DNA from: Paracoccaceae bacterium
GTDB taxonomy: Bacteria; Pseudomonadota; Alphaproteobacteria; Rhodobacterales; Rhodobacteraceae
Length of the DNA: 11,210 bases
Reading direction: 5' to 3'
NCBI GenBank assembly: GCA_025458985.1
Contig: JALORM010000060.1
Coordinates: 1 to 11,210 of the forward strand
Shown: positions 1 through 7,084 of the stretch, in pieces
Layout of the letters: the number at the start of each line of letters is the position of its first letter
Numbering within the stretch: position 1 is the stretch's first letter
Program-made: the position numbers and the translations under genes
Notes under the pieces: model-generated
The model's database searches: none
Told to the model about the DNA's origin: nothing
What the model saw: only the letters and a program-made list of their open reading frames with translations

Positions 1-33
1 ACGAACGAGTTCGTGGCCGGCTGGAACGCCTGA
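1..33 (+). CDS. 3' end of an upstream gene (last 10 codons), probably part of the ABC operon
   Basis: Only ten sense codons and the stop TGA (31-33) are visible, reading TNEFVAGWNA. The stop overlaps the ATG of the ABC ATPase by one base (TGATG), which indicates translational coupling within one operon. In SsuABC/TauABC-like operons the gene before the ATPase is often the periplasmic substrate-binding protein or a permease, so one of these is likely. The fragment is too short to identify the family, and the functional part of this call is inference from position alone. Confidence 0.6.
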   Translation, partial: TNEFVAGWNA

Positions 34-863
34 TGACCATGGCAGAGCCCCGTCCGCTGACCGCCAGCCCGGCCGCCGCCGAATTCGGAGGCACCGGGCG
101 GCCGGTCTACGAGATCGCGAGACTGTCGAAGACTTATGCCCGGAACAGGCTGACTGCCCTGACCGACGTGAACCTGACGCTCTACAAGGGCGAGTTCGTG
201 TCGGTCGTCGGCTCGTCGGGCTGCGGAAAGTCGACGCTTCTCAAGATCATGGCGGGGCTCTTGCCGCCCACCACCGGCCGCGTGGTCCTGGAAGGAAAGC
301 CCGTGACCGGGCCGCGCGCCGACATCGGGATGATGTTCCAGCAGGCCACGCTCCTGCCGTGGAAGACGACCGTGGAAAACATCGTCCTGCCGGTCGAGAT
401 CCGCGAGGGCCGCGCCGCCGCGAAGGCCGCCGTGCCCCGCGCGCTGGAACTGCTGAAACTGGTGGGCCTCGGCGACTTCGCCCATGTCTACCCCGGCGAG
501 CTGTCGGGCGGCATGGCGCAGCGCGCCTCGATCTGCCGGATGCTGATTGCCAACCCCGCCGTGCTGCTTCTTGACGAACCCTTCAGCGCGCTGGACGAAC
601 TGACGCGCGACTTCATGAACATGGAACTCCAGCGCATCTGCGCCGAACAGCGGTCCACCGCCTTCCTCGTCACCCATTCGCTGGCCGAGGCGGTGATCCT
701 GTCGGACCGCATCCTGGTGATGAAGCCGCGTCCCGGCCGGATCGTCGAGGAAATCGTAATCGACCTGCCCCGGCCCCGCACGCTCGAGATGATCAACACG
801 CCGCGCTTCGGCGAGATCGTCGCCCACATCCGCGACCTTCTGGGCAAGGAGGCCTTCCAATGA
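33..863 (+). CDS. ABC transporter ATP-binding protein, SsuB/TauB/NrtD-like
   Basis: This 276-residue ATPase would power import of a small organic solute from the cytoplasmic face of the inner membrane. All nucleotide-binding motifs are intact: Walker A GSSGCGKST (residues 60-68, Lys66), Q-loop at FQQ (about 102-104), ABC signature LSGGMAQ (157-163), Walker B LLLDE (Asp181, Glu182) followed by the D-loop SALDE, and the switch His215 in VTHSLAEA. Length and motif wording fit the nitrate/sulfonate/taurine-type importers. The start is ATG 33, overlapping the previous stop; ATG 39 (Met3) is an alternative, and neither has a clear Shine-Dalgarno, as expected for a coupled start. Its 3' end overlaps the permease start by 4 bp (ATGA). 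Members of this class carry sulfonates, nitrate, pyrimidine precursors, phthalate and others, so the substrate is left open. Confidence 0.95.
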   Translation: MTMAEPRPLTASPAAAEFGGTGRPVYEIARLSKTYARNRLTALTDVNLTLYKGEFVSVVGSSGCGKSTLLKIMAGLLPPTTGRVVLEGKPVTGPRADIGMMFQQATLLPWKTTVENIVLPVEIREGRAAAKAAVPRALELLKLVGLGDFAHVYPGELSGGMAQRASICRMLIANPAVLLLDEPFSALDELTRDFMNMELQRICAEQRSTAFLVTHSLAEAVILSDRILVMKPRPGRIVEEIVIDLPRPRTLEMINTPRFGEIVAHIRDLLGKEAFQ

Positions 864-1708
864 CCGCCACGCCGGACACAAAGCAGGATACGGTCTGGGT
901 CGAACACGTCGCGCTGATCGACCGCATCCCGCGCTGGGCGGCCATGCTGGCGTTGGCCGTCATCGTCATCGGCATCTGGGATCTCGCGACGGCCCGGATG
1001 GGATGGGTCTCGCCGATCATCCTGCCGAGCCCCGCCGAAACGCTGAACGAGCTGATCTTCGTGGGCCGCAACCTCGTGACCGGCGGCTACATGCTGGAGG
1101 CGCTCTGGACGACCACGCGCACAGTGTTCTGGGCCTTCCTCATCGCGGCGACCATCGGCTTCTCGCTGGGCGTGCTGGTGGGCGAGACCAAGTTCGGCGA
1201 GCGCGCGGTCATGCCCTACCTCGTGGCAATCGACACCATGCCCAAGGTGGCCTTCGCCCCGCTCTTCATCGCGTGGCTCGGGTTCGACATCGCCTCCAAG
1301 GTCGCCCTGGCCGCCTTCATCGCGACCTTCCCGATCATCGTCTCGACCGCCGCCGGCCTCTATGCCGCGTCCGAGAACGAACGGATGCTGTTCAAGTCGA
1401 TGGGCGCAAGCCGCCTGCAGACGCTGTTCCGTCTGAAGCTGCCGACGGGGCTTCCCTATCTTTTCACGGGGCTGAAGATCGCCGCAGTCGGCGTCATGGC
1501 CGGCGCGATCACCGGCGAGTTCCTGGGCGGCGGCAAGGGCTTCGGCGCGCTGATCCGGGAATCGGCCAGCATGCTGGCCACGCCGCGCGTCTTCGCGCTG
1601 ATCCTCTACCTCAGCCTGCTTGGCCTTGCGCTTTTCTTCGCGGTCGCCTGGGTGCAGAAACGCCTGGTCTTCTGGAACAAGTCCGATCTGCCGGGTGGGG
1701 TGGGGTGA
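860..1708 (+). CDS. ABC transporter permease, SsuC/TauC-like (BPD_transp_1)
   Basis: This 282-residue inner-membrane permease pairs with the ATPase encoded just upstream. About six hydrophobic segments are visible (roughly residues 28-50, 85-110, 115-140, 145-165, 205-225 and 250-275). The cytoplasmic EAA-type coupling loop, which docks on the ATPase, is seen as FKSMGASRLQTLFRLKLPTG followed by LPYLFTGLK, with the conserved Gly and the LP pair. The ATG at 860 overlaps the ATPase stop (ATGA) and has a strong Shine-Dalgarno AAGGAGG at 846-852, 7 nt upstream, so the start is secure. The sequence favours the SsuC/TauC/NrtB branch of importers over other ABC permeases. The 3' end overlaps the following GntR regulator by one base. 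The substrate is unknown. Confidence 0.95.
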   Translation: MTATPDTKQDTVWVEHVALIDRIPRWAAMLALAVIVIGIWDLATARMGWVSPIILPSPAETLNELIFVGRNLVTGGYMLEALWTTTRTVFWAFLIAATIGFSLGVLVGETKFGERAVMPYLVAIDTMPKVAFAPLFIAWLGFDIASKVALAAFIATFPIIVSTAAGLYAASENERMLFKSMGASRLQTLFRLKLPTGLPYLFTGLKIAAVGVMAGAITGEFLGGGKGFGALIRESASMLATPRVFALILYLSLLGLALFFAVAWVQKRLVFWNKSDLPGGVG

Positions 1709-2412
1709 TGAATGCAACGGCCAAGATGCTGGGCGATACCCGGAACCTGTCAGAGCAGGCGCACGACCAGATCCGCCGCGACATCCTGAACGGCGAACTG
1801 TTCCCCGGCGACAAGCTCCAGATCGAGGCGATCTCCGAGCGCTACGGCATCGGCATCGTGCCGGTGCGCGAGGCGCTGAACCGGCTGTCGTCCGAAGGCC
1901 TTGTCGAGCGGAAAAGCCAGCGCGGCTTCTTCGTGGCCGGCATCTCCATGATCTCGCTCGAAGAGCTGGTGAAGACCCGCATCTGGCTCGAGACGCTGGC
2001 CCTGCGGGAATCGATCCGCAACGCGACCGAGGCGTGGGAAGAGCAGCTTGTGGTGGCCTATCACCGGCTTGCGCGCACCCAGCGCCGGCTGCCCGCCGAA
2101 GCGGGTCGCGAGCTGTCGCAGGAGTGGGAAGAGCGCCACAAGGAATTCCACCTGCTGCTTCTGGAACGGTGCGGGTCGGGGTGGCTTCTGGGGTTTTGCT
2201 CGACGATGATGGACCAGGCCGTGCGCTACCGCAGCCTGTCGATGAACGTCCACCCCAACGTCCAGCGCCGCGAAGGCGCCGCCGCCGAGCACGAGGCGTT
2301 GCTGAACGCGGCCATCGACCGCGATGCCGACCGGGCCTGCCGGCTTCTGGCCGATCATTACACCGCGACGCTCGAAGGGTTGCGCACCGTGATCGACAGC
2401 GATCCGGCCTGA
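1708..2412 (+). CDS. GntR-family transcriptional regulator, FCD (FadR-type) subfamily
   Basis: This 234-residue regulator has an N-terminal winged helix-turn-helix (about residues 12-77, with the typical PVREALNRLSSEGLVERK) and an all-helical C-terminal FCD ligand-binding domain (about 85-225). The FCD histidines that usually help bind a metal are present: His148 in KEFH, His195 in AEHEALL and His217 in ADHY. FCD regulators usually respond to organic acids, so this protein probably represses the ABC operon it ends, though control of the neighbouring convergent operon is possible. The frame stays open upstream to 1003 inside the permease gene, but the GntR homology begins only here. ATG 1708 overlaps the permease stop (TGATG), and the only upstream ribosome-binding signal is G-rich and poor. 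ATG 1726 is an alternative start. Confidence 0.93.
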   Translation: MNATAKMLGDTRNLSEQAHDQIRRDILNGELFPGDKLQIEAISERYGIGIVPVREALNRLSSEGLVERKSQRGFFVAGISMISLEELVKTRIWLETLALRESIRNATEAWEEQLVVAYHRLARTQRRLPAEAGRELSQEWEERHKEFHLLLLERCGSGWLLGFCSTMMDQAVRYRSLSMNVHPNVQRREGAAAEHEALLNAAIDRDADRACRLLADHYTATLEGLRTVIDSDPA

Positions 2413-2448
2413 CCTGAGGGGGACGCGTGGGCGCATCCCCGGACGCGG
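2413..2448. terminator. Hairpin between convergent operons, weak bidirectional terminator candidate
   Basis: This is the 36-bp gap where the GntR gene and the minus-strand operon meet tail to tail. GGGGA (2419-2423) pairs with TCCCC (2436-2440). One C/A mismatch follows, then GCG (2425-2427) pairs with CGC (2432-2434), leaving a TGGG loop. Position and symmetry suit a terminator serving both strands, but neither strand has a T-run after the stem, so intrinsic termination is uncertain. The stem may instead block 3' exonucleases. Confidence 0.35.
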
Positions 2449-3401
2449 TCACCTGAGCCCCAGAAACTTCGCGGCGATGGGCGCAAGCGTGATGACCAGC
2501 ACCATGCGCAGAAGGTGATGGCCGACGACGAAGGTCAGGTCGGCACCGGCAAGGATCGCGATCACGACCATCTCGGCCTGCCCGCCGGGCAGGAAGGCGA
2601 GGAAGGCGTCAAGCTGCGGGGCAAGGCCGGAAAGGGCCACCATCTCGATGAACACCAGCGCGAGGCCTGCCAGAAGCACCGCGTAGACCAGCCCCGCGCC
2701 GACGTCGAGCCGCAGCTCGCGCCCGGTGATGCCGACATACTTCACCCCGACCGCGATCCCGATGAAGAGCTGCGCCGCCCAGATCATCTCGGCCGGGGGG
2801 CGATGGTCGATGACGCCGGTCAGCGACAGCGCCGCGGTCAGGATCATCGGCCCGAGGATCGAGGCTCCGAAGAGCCGGACCCGCTCGGCCGCCTTCCAAC
2901 CCACCAGGCCGGCCGCCAGCATCAGGGTGATGTCCACCGGGTCCATGGCGCTGGCGGCCTGCCCGGGGGGGCGGGTCAGGTCCACCTGCCAGAGCCAGGT
3001 CATCAGCACCGGCGCGATGGTCACGATTGAAGCCCGCCGGGCATCGCCGCATACCAGGCCGTTGCGTGGTCGAAGCCGAAGACCCGGCGGAACAGCGGAT
3101 AGCCCACCGCTCCGATCGCCACGACGTAGACCGGCACGAAGGCCAGCGATCCCGCCATGGCGGGCAGGCCTGCCACCATCTCGGGCGTGACCGAGGACCC
3201 GACCGCCACACCGAGGAACGTCCGCAGGTAGGTGCCGGCGGCCCCCATGTCGGACATGCGCGCGCCCATAAGGGCCGCGACCAGGCACGCCAGCATCGGG
3301 CCCAGCAGCAGCGGCAGCGGCAGGCCGAGCGCGAGGAACGCCGCCGCCCCGAGTCCCGCGATGCCGAGGGTCAGGGCGCGGCGGATCCAGAGGTCACGCA
3401 A
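2449..3401 (-). pseudogene. AbrB-family (COG3180) membrane protein, broken by an internal frame-shifting deletion
   Basis: Two minus-strand pieces together make one AbrB-family membrane protein, a family of about 350 residues built from two homologous repeats; the cellular role is poorly known and this is not the Bacillus AbrB DNA-binding protein. The first piece (from 3401) holds LLGPMLACLV and LRTFLGVAVGSSV, reaches YAAMPGGLQS and stops at TGA 3023-3021. The second continues in another frame from ATC 3027-3025 (IVTIAPVLM) to 2449. It repeats the pattern with ILGPMILTAA, AQLFIGIAVGVKY and FLPGGQAEM. Repeat two has about 28 residues between PGG and VITLAP, while repeat one has only two, so about 26 residues and the frame (3n+1 bases) are lost. 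The start is taken as TTG 3401, with GAGG 6 nt upstream and overlapping the DUF4387 stop; ATG 3440 is possible. A sequencing error is unlikely given the size of the loss. Confidence 0.82.
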
Positions 3402-3696
3402 GCTCGGCCTCGGCCAGCAGGTGCGCCCATTGCGCGCCATGCATGTCGCGGTCTTCCGCCGAGCCCTGCACCAGGGGGCGTGGGAAGCTGAACTTGACGA
3501 CGTTCAGCTCGGCGATGTCGAACCGCTTCATCAGCTGGGCCGGCTGCCCGTAGAGCGCGGCGACCGCCCCGGTGTCGAGGGCGGCCGAAACCCGGGCGAA
3601 CGTTGCCGCGTCGCCGCAGAAGACATCCACCGTCACCCAGAAGGGTCCGGCGTTCTTGGACCGGACCTTGACGACCAGATCAGCGAGCCGGGGCAA
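3394..3696 (-). CDS. DUF4387 domain protein, small partner of the AtuA-family protein
   Basis: This 100-residue protein (105 from the alternative GTG at 3711) is recognised by RSKNAGPFW (residues 12-20) near the N-terminus and by the KFSFPRP and HGAQWAHLL stretches near the C-terminus, both typical of DUF4387. Genes of this family usually sit directly after an AtuA/DUF1446 gene, as here, and in some proteins the two domains are fused, so a stable complex or joint catalytic unit is likely. The biochemical role is not established. The TTG 3696 start is preferred because GGAGG (3707-3703 on the minus strand) lies exactly 6 nt upstream. The gene overlaps the 3' end of the AtuA gene by 17 bp, which suggests translational coupling. 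No signal peptide or membrane segment is visible, so it should be cytoplasmic. Confidence 0.88.
   Translation of the reverse strand: MPRLADLVVKVRSKNAGPFWVTVDVFCGDAATFARVSAALDTGAVAALYGQPAQLMKRFDIAELNVVKFSFPRPLVQGSAEDRDMHGAQWAHLLAEAELA
3408..3411 (-). promoter_or_regulatory. Ribosome binding site for the TTG start of the AbrB-family gene
   Basis: Read on the minus strand, GAGG lies 6 nt before TTG 3401-3399, inside the last codons of the DUF4387 gene. The spacing is ideal, and this start places the first LLGPM motif about 30 residues in, as expected for the family. The ATG at 3440 has only a purine stretch about 12 nt away. Confidence 0.45.
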
Positions 3697-5062
3697 GGGC
3701 GGCCTCCGCACCCAGGGTCTCGACCTCGAGCCGGAAGGCCTCCATCGGGTCGTCGAGCCGCATGACGTGGTTCAGCGCGAATTCGTAGAGAGCGCCGCGG
3801 TCGGTTGTGGCTGGGGAATAGGGGAAGGCGAAGGTCGGAAGCTCTTCGTCGTCGGTCAGCGGGTAGTGCAGCACGAAGGGGTTGATGAGCTTGCCGATCT
3901 CGGCCGCCTGCGCCTGGCTGGCGGCGGTGACGATCCCCAGCACGCCCACCTCGACCGGGGCACCCGCGCGGTTCTCGAGCGTGCCCAGCGCCGAATCCAC
4001 GCCGATCAGCCGGAAGTCCAGCCCGTAGGCATCGGGCCCAAGGCCCATGCGGCGGCGGATCGTTTCCTGCAGGTAGCCGGTCAGTCGCGCAACCCAGGCC
4101 CGTGCGTGGGCGACGTAGTGCGGGTCGCGCAACACGGCGAGGATGGTTGTCTGGTATCCCGCCACCCGCGCCCCTTCCAGCTTGACCGTGTAGGGGCCGG
4201 GGACCCAGCGGCTGCCCTCGACCCGGACGCGGCGACCATCGAGCGCCGTGTAGCGCGCGCCCCGCACGTCCAGGTGCCCGCCAGGTTCGTAGAGCAGAAA
4301 GGGATCGGAGTTCTCGTAGAGCATGTGGGCCGAGACCGAATGCGGCGTGCAGGCCGCCCCTTCGGCCAGAGGCTCGACCGTGAAGCCGGTCCGGTCGAAA
4401 TCGATCAGGATCACGCCAGAGGTCGGGTTGGTGGAACACAGCGCCCCGCACTCGCCGATCTTGGCGCCATGCCAGCAGGCTCCGGGGTCCTCGCCGCGTT
4501 GCAGGGGCAGGGCGGCGATGATCGCGGTATCGGTCGTCCGCCCTGCGATGACGATGTCGGCGCCGGTCGCAAGCGCGGCCTGGATCTGTTCGGCCCCCGC
4601 AAGCGCCACGATGTTGGTCATGGCGGCAAGGCCCTCGGCCGAGACCTCCGGCGCGGGGGTCAGGGGTACCACGCGGCCCGCCGCGAGCGCCCGGGCGACA
4701 CGCGCGGCGGGCTGCCCCGAATAGAGCCTCGCGATCTTCAGCCGCTCGCCCGTCTCGGCCGCGATCTCGGCGGTGATGTCCGCCATCCAGTCCACCGTCG
4801 CATCCGCGCCGCAGGTGCCTGCCGTGCCGATGACCAGCGGCACCCCGGCCGCGCGGCGGGCGGCCATGATCTCGGCCCATTCCGATTTCGTCGCGGCGCG
4901 GGCGTATTTCGACTGCCCCGCGCCCAGGCTGAACGGCCCGGAATCGGTCGATCCGCCGTCGATGGCGATGATGTCGGGCCTCATGGCAACCCCGCGCGCC
5001 AGGGCCGCGCGGTCGAAGCCCAGGCCAAGGACGCCGGAGGGGATCAGGACGCGGGTCGGCAT
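3680..5062 (-). CDS. AtuA-family protein (DUF1446)
   Basis: This is a 460-residue full-length DUF1446 protein. The N-terminal half contains the conserved DGGSTDSGP (residues 35-43) and VIGTAGTCGAD (77-87), followed by VIAGRTTDTAII and KIGECGALCSTNPTSG, all typical of the family. The name comes from AtuA of the Pseudomonas acyclic-terpene (citronellol) utilisation cluster, but the reaction catalysed is not established. No carboxylase or acyl-CoA genes of that pathway occur here, so a terpene role should not be assumed. It has no signal peptide and should be cytoplasmic. The start ATG 5062 is supported by AAGGAAG about 7 nt upstream. It sits 48 bp after tctA and overlaps the DUF4387 gene, so it is a candidate for the first intracellular step on the solute imported by TctABC. 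Confidence 0.93.
   Translation of the reverse strand: MPTRVLIPSGVLGLGFDRAALARGVAMRPDIIAIDGGSTDSGPFSLGAGQSKYARAATKSEWAEIMAARRAAGVPLVIGTAGTCGADATVDWMADITAEIAAETGERLKIARLYSGQPAARVARALAAGRVVPLTPAPEVSAEGLAAMTNIVALAGAEQIQAALATGADIVIAGRTTDTAIIAALPLQRGEDPGACWHGAKIGECGALCSTNPTSGVILIDFDRTGFTVEPLAEGAACTPHSVSAHMLYENSDPFLLYEPGGHLDVRGARYTALDGRRVRVEGSRWVPGPYTVKLEGARVAGYQTTILAVLRDPHYVAHARAWVARLTGYLQETIRRRMGLGPDAYGLDFRLIGVDSALGTLENRAGAPVEVGVLGIVTAASQAQAAEIGKLINPFVLHYPLTDDEELPTFAFPYSPATTDRGALYEFALNHVMRLDDPMEAFRLEVETLGAEAALAPAR
3703..3707 (-). promoter_or_regulatory. Ribosome binding site that selects the TTG start of the DUF4387 gene
   Basis: GGAGG on the minus strand is followed by a 6-nt spacer and TTG 3696-3694. 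The competing GTG at 3711-3709 has no comparable purine run in front. It lies inside the terminal codons of the AtuA-family gene, so ribosomes finishing that gene are placed to re-initiate here. Confidence 0.55.
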
Positions 5063-5080
5063 GGCGGTCTTCCTTTCGGA

Positions 5081-5104
5081 TGCCCGGCCCCGGAGGACCG
5101 GGCA
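5081..5104 (-). promoter_or_regulatory. Intra-operon hairpin between tctA and the AtuA-family gene
   Basis: In the mRNA sense, TGCCCGGTCC pairs with GGGCCGGGCA around a TCCG tetraloop, giving a 10-bp stem with a single G-U pair. It lies 6 nt after the tctA stop and about 18 nt before the AtuA start codon. No T-run follows, so full termination is unlikely. Such stems often protect the upstream message or lower expression of downstream genes, which would separate transporter from enzyme dosage. The structure is directly visible; its function is inferred. Confidence 0.45.
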
Positions 5105-5110
5105 CGGGGG

Positions 5111-6634
5111 TCAGTCGCGGTCGTAGCTTTCGGTCGCGGGGATCGGCGGCTTCTTCAGGAACCGGCGCAGGAACATCGGCGCGACAAAGCCCAGAACCGC
5201 GGCGGTCCAGAGCCCGATCGAGATGCCCGAGCTGAAGAGGTAGGTCCAGTCCCCGTTCGACAGCACCATGGCGCGGCGCAGGTTGTCCTCCATCGCGTTG
5301 CCGAGGAGGATGCCGAGGATGATCGGCACCGTCGGGATGCCAAGCTTGCGGCAGATCCAGCCCAGGACCCCGAATGCCACCATCAGCAGCATGTCGAAGC
5401 TGGAGCCGGTCAGCGAGTAGATGCCGACGAAGGCCACCATCGTCACGCCCGGCAGCAGGACCCAGGACGGCACGCTGAGGATCCTCACGAAGACCTTTAC
5501 CATCGGCACGTTCATGATCAGAAGCATGACGTTGGCGATCAGAAGCGCCGCGATCAGCGACCAGACCACGTCGGGCTTTTCGGTGAACAGCAGCGGGCCC
5601 GGCGTGATGTTCAGCGTGAGGAGAAGCGCCAGCAGGACCGCCGTGGTTCCCGACCCCGGCACCCCCAGCGTCAGCATCGGCACCAGCGCGCCGCCGGCGG
5701 CGGCGTTGTTGCCCGCCTCGGGCGCGGCCACGCCCTCGGGCGCGCCCTTGCCGAAGTTCGCCCGGTTCCGGCTGACCGACTTCTCGGCCATGTAGGCGAG
5801 GAACGACCCAAGCGAGGCCCCGGCCCCGGGCAGGATCCCGGCCAGAAAGCCGATGCCCGTGCCGCGGGCCATGGCGCCGTGGGTCCTGCCGAGGTCGCGC
5901 CAGGGAATGGTGATCCGGCCGAGCTTCACGCCGATGGCGCTGTCCTTTCCGTGGCTTTCGATGAAGTGGAAGACCTCGGACACCGCGAAGAGGCCGACGA
6001 TGGCGACGAGGAAGTCGATCCCGTCCATCAGGTGCAGTTCGCCGAAGGTGAAGCGCGGCATGCCGGTGGTCTGGTCGAGCCCGATCATCGCGATCCCGAG
6101 GCCCAGCGCCGCGGCAAGCGCCGCCTTGGCCTGGTTGTTCGAGCCCACGCCGCCCAGCGTGCAGAAGGCCAGCATGTAGAGCGCGAAGTATTCGGCCGGG
6201 CCGAACTCGAAGGCGACGCGGCTCAGCAGGGGCGCCAGCAGCATCAGGCCGATGGTGGCCAGCAGCGCCCCGTAGAACGAGGCGACCCCGGAGATGACCA
6301 GCGCATCCCCAGCGCGGCCCTGCTTGGCCATGGGATAGCCGTCGAGCGTGGTCATCATCGCCGGCTCGTCGCCGGGGATGTTCAGCAGGATCGAGGATAT
6401 CCGCCCGCCGTACATCGCCCCGTAGTAGACCGAGGTCAGCAGCACCAGCGCCGAGATCGCGTCCAGTCCCATCGAGAACGAGATCGGGATCAGCAGCGCC
6501 ACCCCGTTGGACGGCCCGAGCCCGGGCAGCGCCCCGATGATCGTGCCGACGAAGCAGCCGACGAAGGCCAGCATCAGCGTCCAGGGCGAAAGCGCGATGG
6601 AAAACCCCAACGCGAGGTTCGACAGGATGTCCAT
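5111..6634 (-). CDS. tctA: Tripartite tricarboxylate transporter, large permease subunit TctA
   Basis: This 507-residue inner-membrane protein is the main translocating subunit of a TTT-family secondary carrier. It is full length and shows the two family motifs in their expected repeats: GALPGLGPSNGVALLIP (about residues 34-50) in the first half and GILPGAGASLGSFLAY in the second. The conserved stretches YYGAMYGGRISSILLNIPGD and MLTLGVPGSGTT are also present. The N-terminus begins with hydrophobic membrane segments, and the C-terminus ends in a short charged tail (YDRD). ATG 6634 is preceded by AGGAGAG with a 7-nt spacer. Only 12 bp separate it from the tctB stop, so both are co-transcribed. 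Known relatives take up citrate, tartrate and other carboxylates; the substrate here cannot be decided from the sequence. Confidence 0.96.
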   Translation of the reverse strand: MDILSNLALGFSIALSPWTLMLAFVGCFVGTIIGALPGLGPSNGVALLIPISFSMGLDAISALVLLTSVYYGAMYGGRISSILLNIPGDEPAMMTTLDGYPMAKQGRAGDALVISGVASFYGALLATIGLMLLAPLLSRVAFEFGPAEYFALYMLAFCTLGGVGSNNQAKAALAAALGLGIAMIGLDQTTGMPRFTFGELHLMDGIDFLVAIVGLFAVSEVFHFIESHGKDSAIGVKLGRITIPWRDLGRTHGAMARGTGIGFLAGILPGAGASLGSFLAYMAEKSVSRNRANFGKGAPEGVAAPEAGNNAAAGGALVPMLTLGVPGSGTTAVLLALLLTLNITPGPLLFTEKPDVVWSLIAALLIANVMLLIMNVPMVKVFVRILSVPSWVLLPGVTMVAFVGIYSLTGSSFDMLLMVAFGVLGWICRKLGIPTVPIILGILLGNAMEDNLRRAMVLSNGDWTYLFSSGISIGLWTAAVLGFVAPMFLRRFLKKPPIPATESYDRD

Positions 6635-6646
6635 GGGGCGTCTCTC

Positions 6647-7084
6647 CTAGAACCAGCCGCGGGGAAGGGCGACGAGGCCAAGGCCGAGAACGACCTTGAA
6701 CAGGACGTAGAGGCCGACCCCCAGGCCAAGCCCAGCCAGCGCCGCCGGCACGGCGCGCGGGCTGATCATGTAGCTCAGCACCGCCGAGGCGATCACGGTC
6801 GGGATGATGAAGCCCATGGCGCGGATCGTCAGGGCATAGCCGATCAGCACCGCCAGGGCCGCGCCGATCTTCAGCAGCATCAGGGGTGCCGGCCAGTCGG
6901 CGTCGGGGTCGGGCTTCAGCACCATGACCAGCGAACACACGATGACCACAGCCGCCACCATGTAGGGAAACACCCGCGGCCCCACCGGGTCGGAGATGAA
7001 CGAGGTCTGGATGTTCATGGCGCTGAGGACGTACCCCAGCGCCAGAACGATCATGACCGCGCCGAAGATGCGGTCGGCGGCCAT
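6647..7084 (-). CDS. tctB: Tripartite tricarboxylate transporter, small membrane subunit TctB
   Basis: This 145-residue membrane protein has four to five hydrophobic segments, including AVMIVLALGYVLSA near the N-terminus, a segment containing VAAVVIVCSLVMVL, the long central stretch around LAVLIGYALTI and GFIIPTVIASAVL, and GLGVGLYVLFKVVLGLGL at the end. This size and topology are typical of the poorly conserved TctB subunit, which assembles with TctA in the inner membrane. The frame is open further upstream to 7213, but that part lies inside tctC and is not membrane-like. The start ATG 7084-7082 overlaps the tctC stop by one base (TGATG), giving the usual size. Its place between tctC and tctA is the standard family order, which secures the identification despite weak sequence conservation. 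Confidence 0.92.
   Translation of the reverse strand: MAADRIFGAVMIVLALGYVLSAMNIQTSFISDPVGPRVFPYMVAAVVIVCSLVMVLKPDPDADWPAPLMLLKIGAALAVLIGYALTIRAMGFIIPTVIASAVLSYMISPRAVPAALAGLGLGVGLYVLFKVVLGLGLVALPRGWF

Noticed and set aside
488..2452. Minus-strand open frame of 654 codons opposite the ABC and GntR genes
   Set aside because: The composition is biased, no domains are visible, and it is fully covered by three convincing plus-strand genes.
2449..3440. Programmed ribosomal frameshift in the AbrB-family gene
   Set aside because: No slippery heptamer is seen at 3021-3032, and about 26 conserved residues are missing at the join, which frameshifting would not explain.
5081..5104. True intrinsic terminator after tctA
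   Set aside because: No T-run follows the stem on the minus strand (the sequence continues into ATCCGAAAGG), and the downstream AtuA gene has no separate promoter room.
3633..6938. Minus-strand open frame of 1101 codons overlapping tctA and the AtuA gene in another frame
   Set aside because: It is Arg/Pro/Gly-rich low-complexity translation with no recognisable motif, and the true frames are clear on the same strand.
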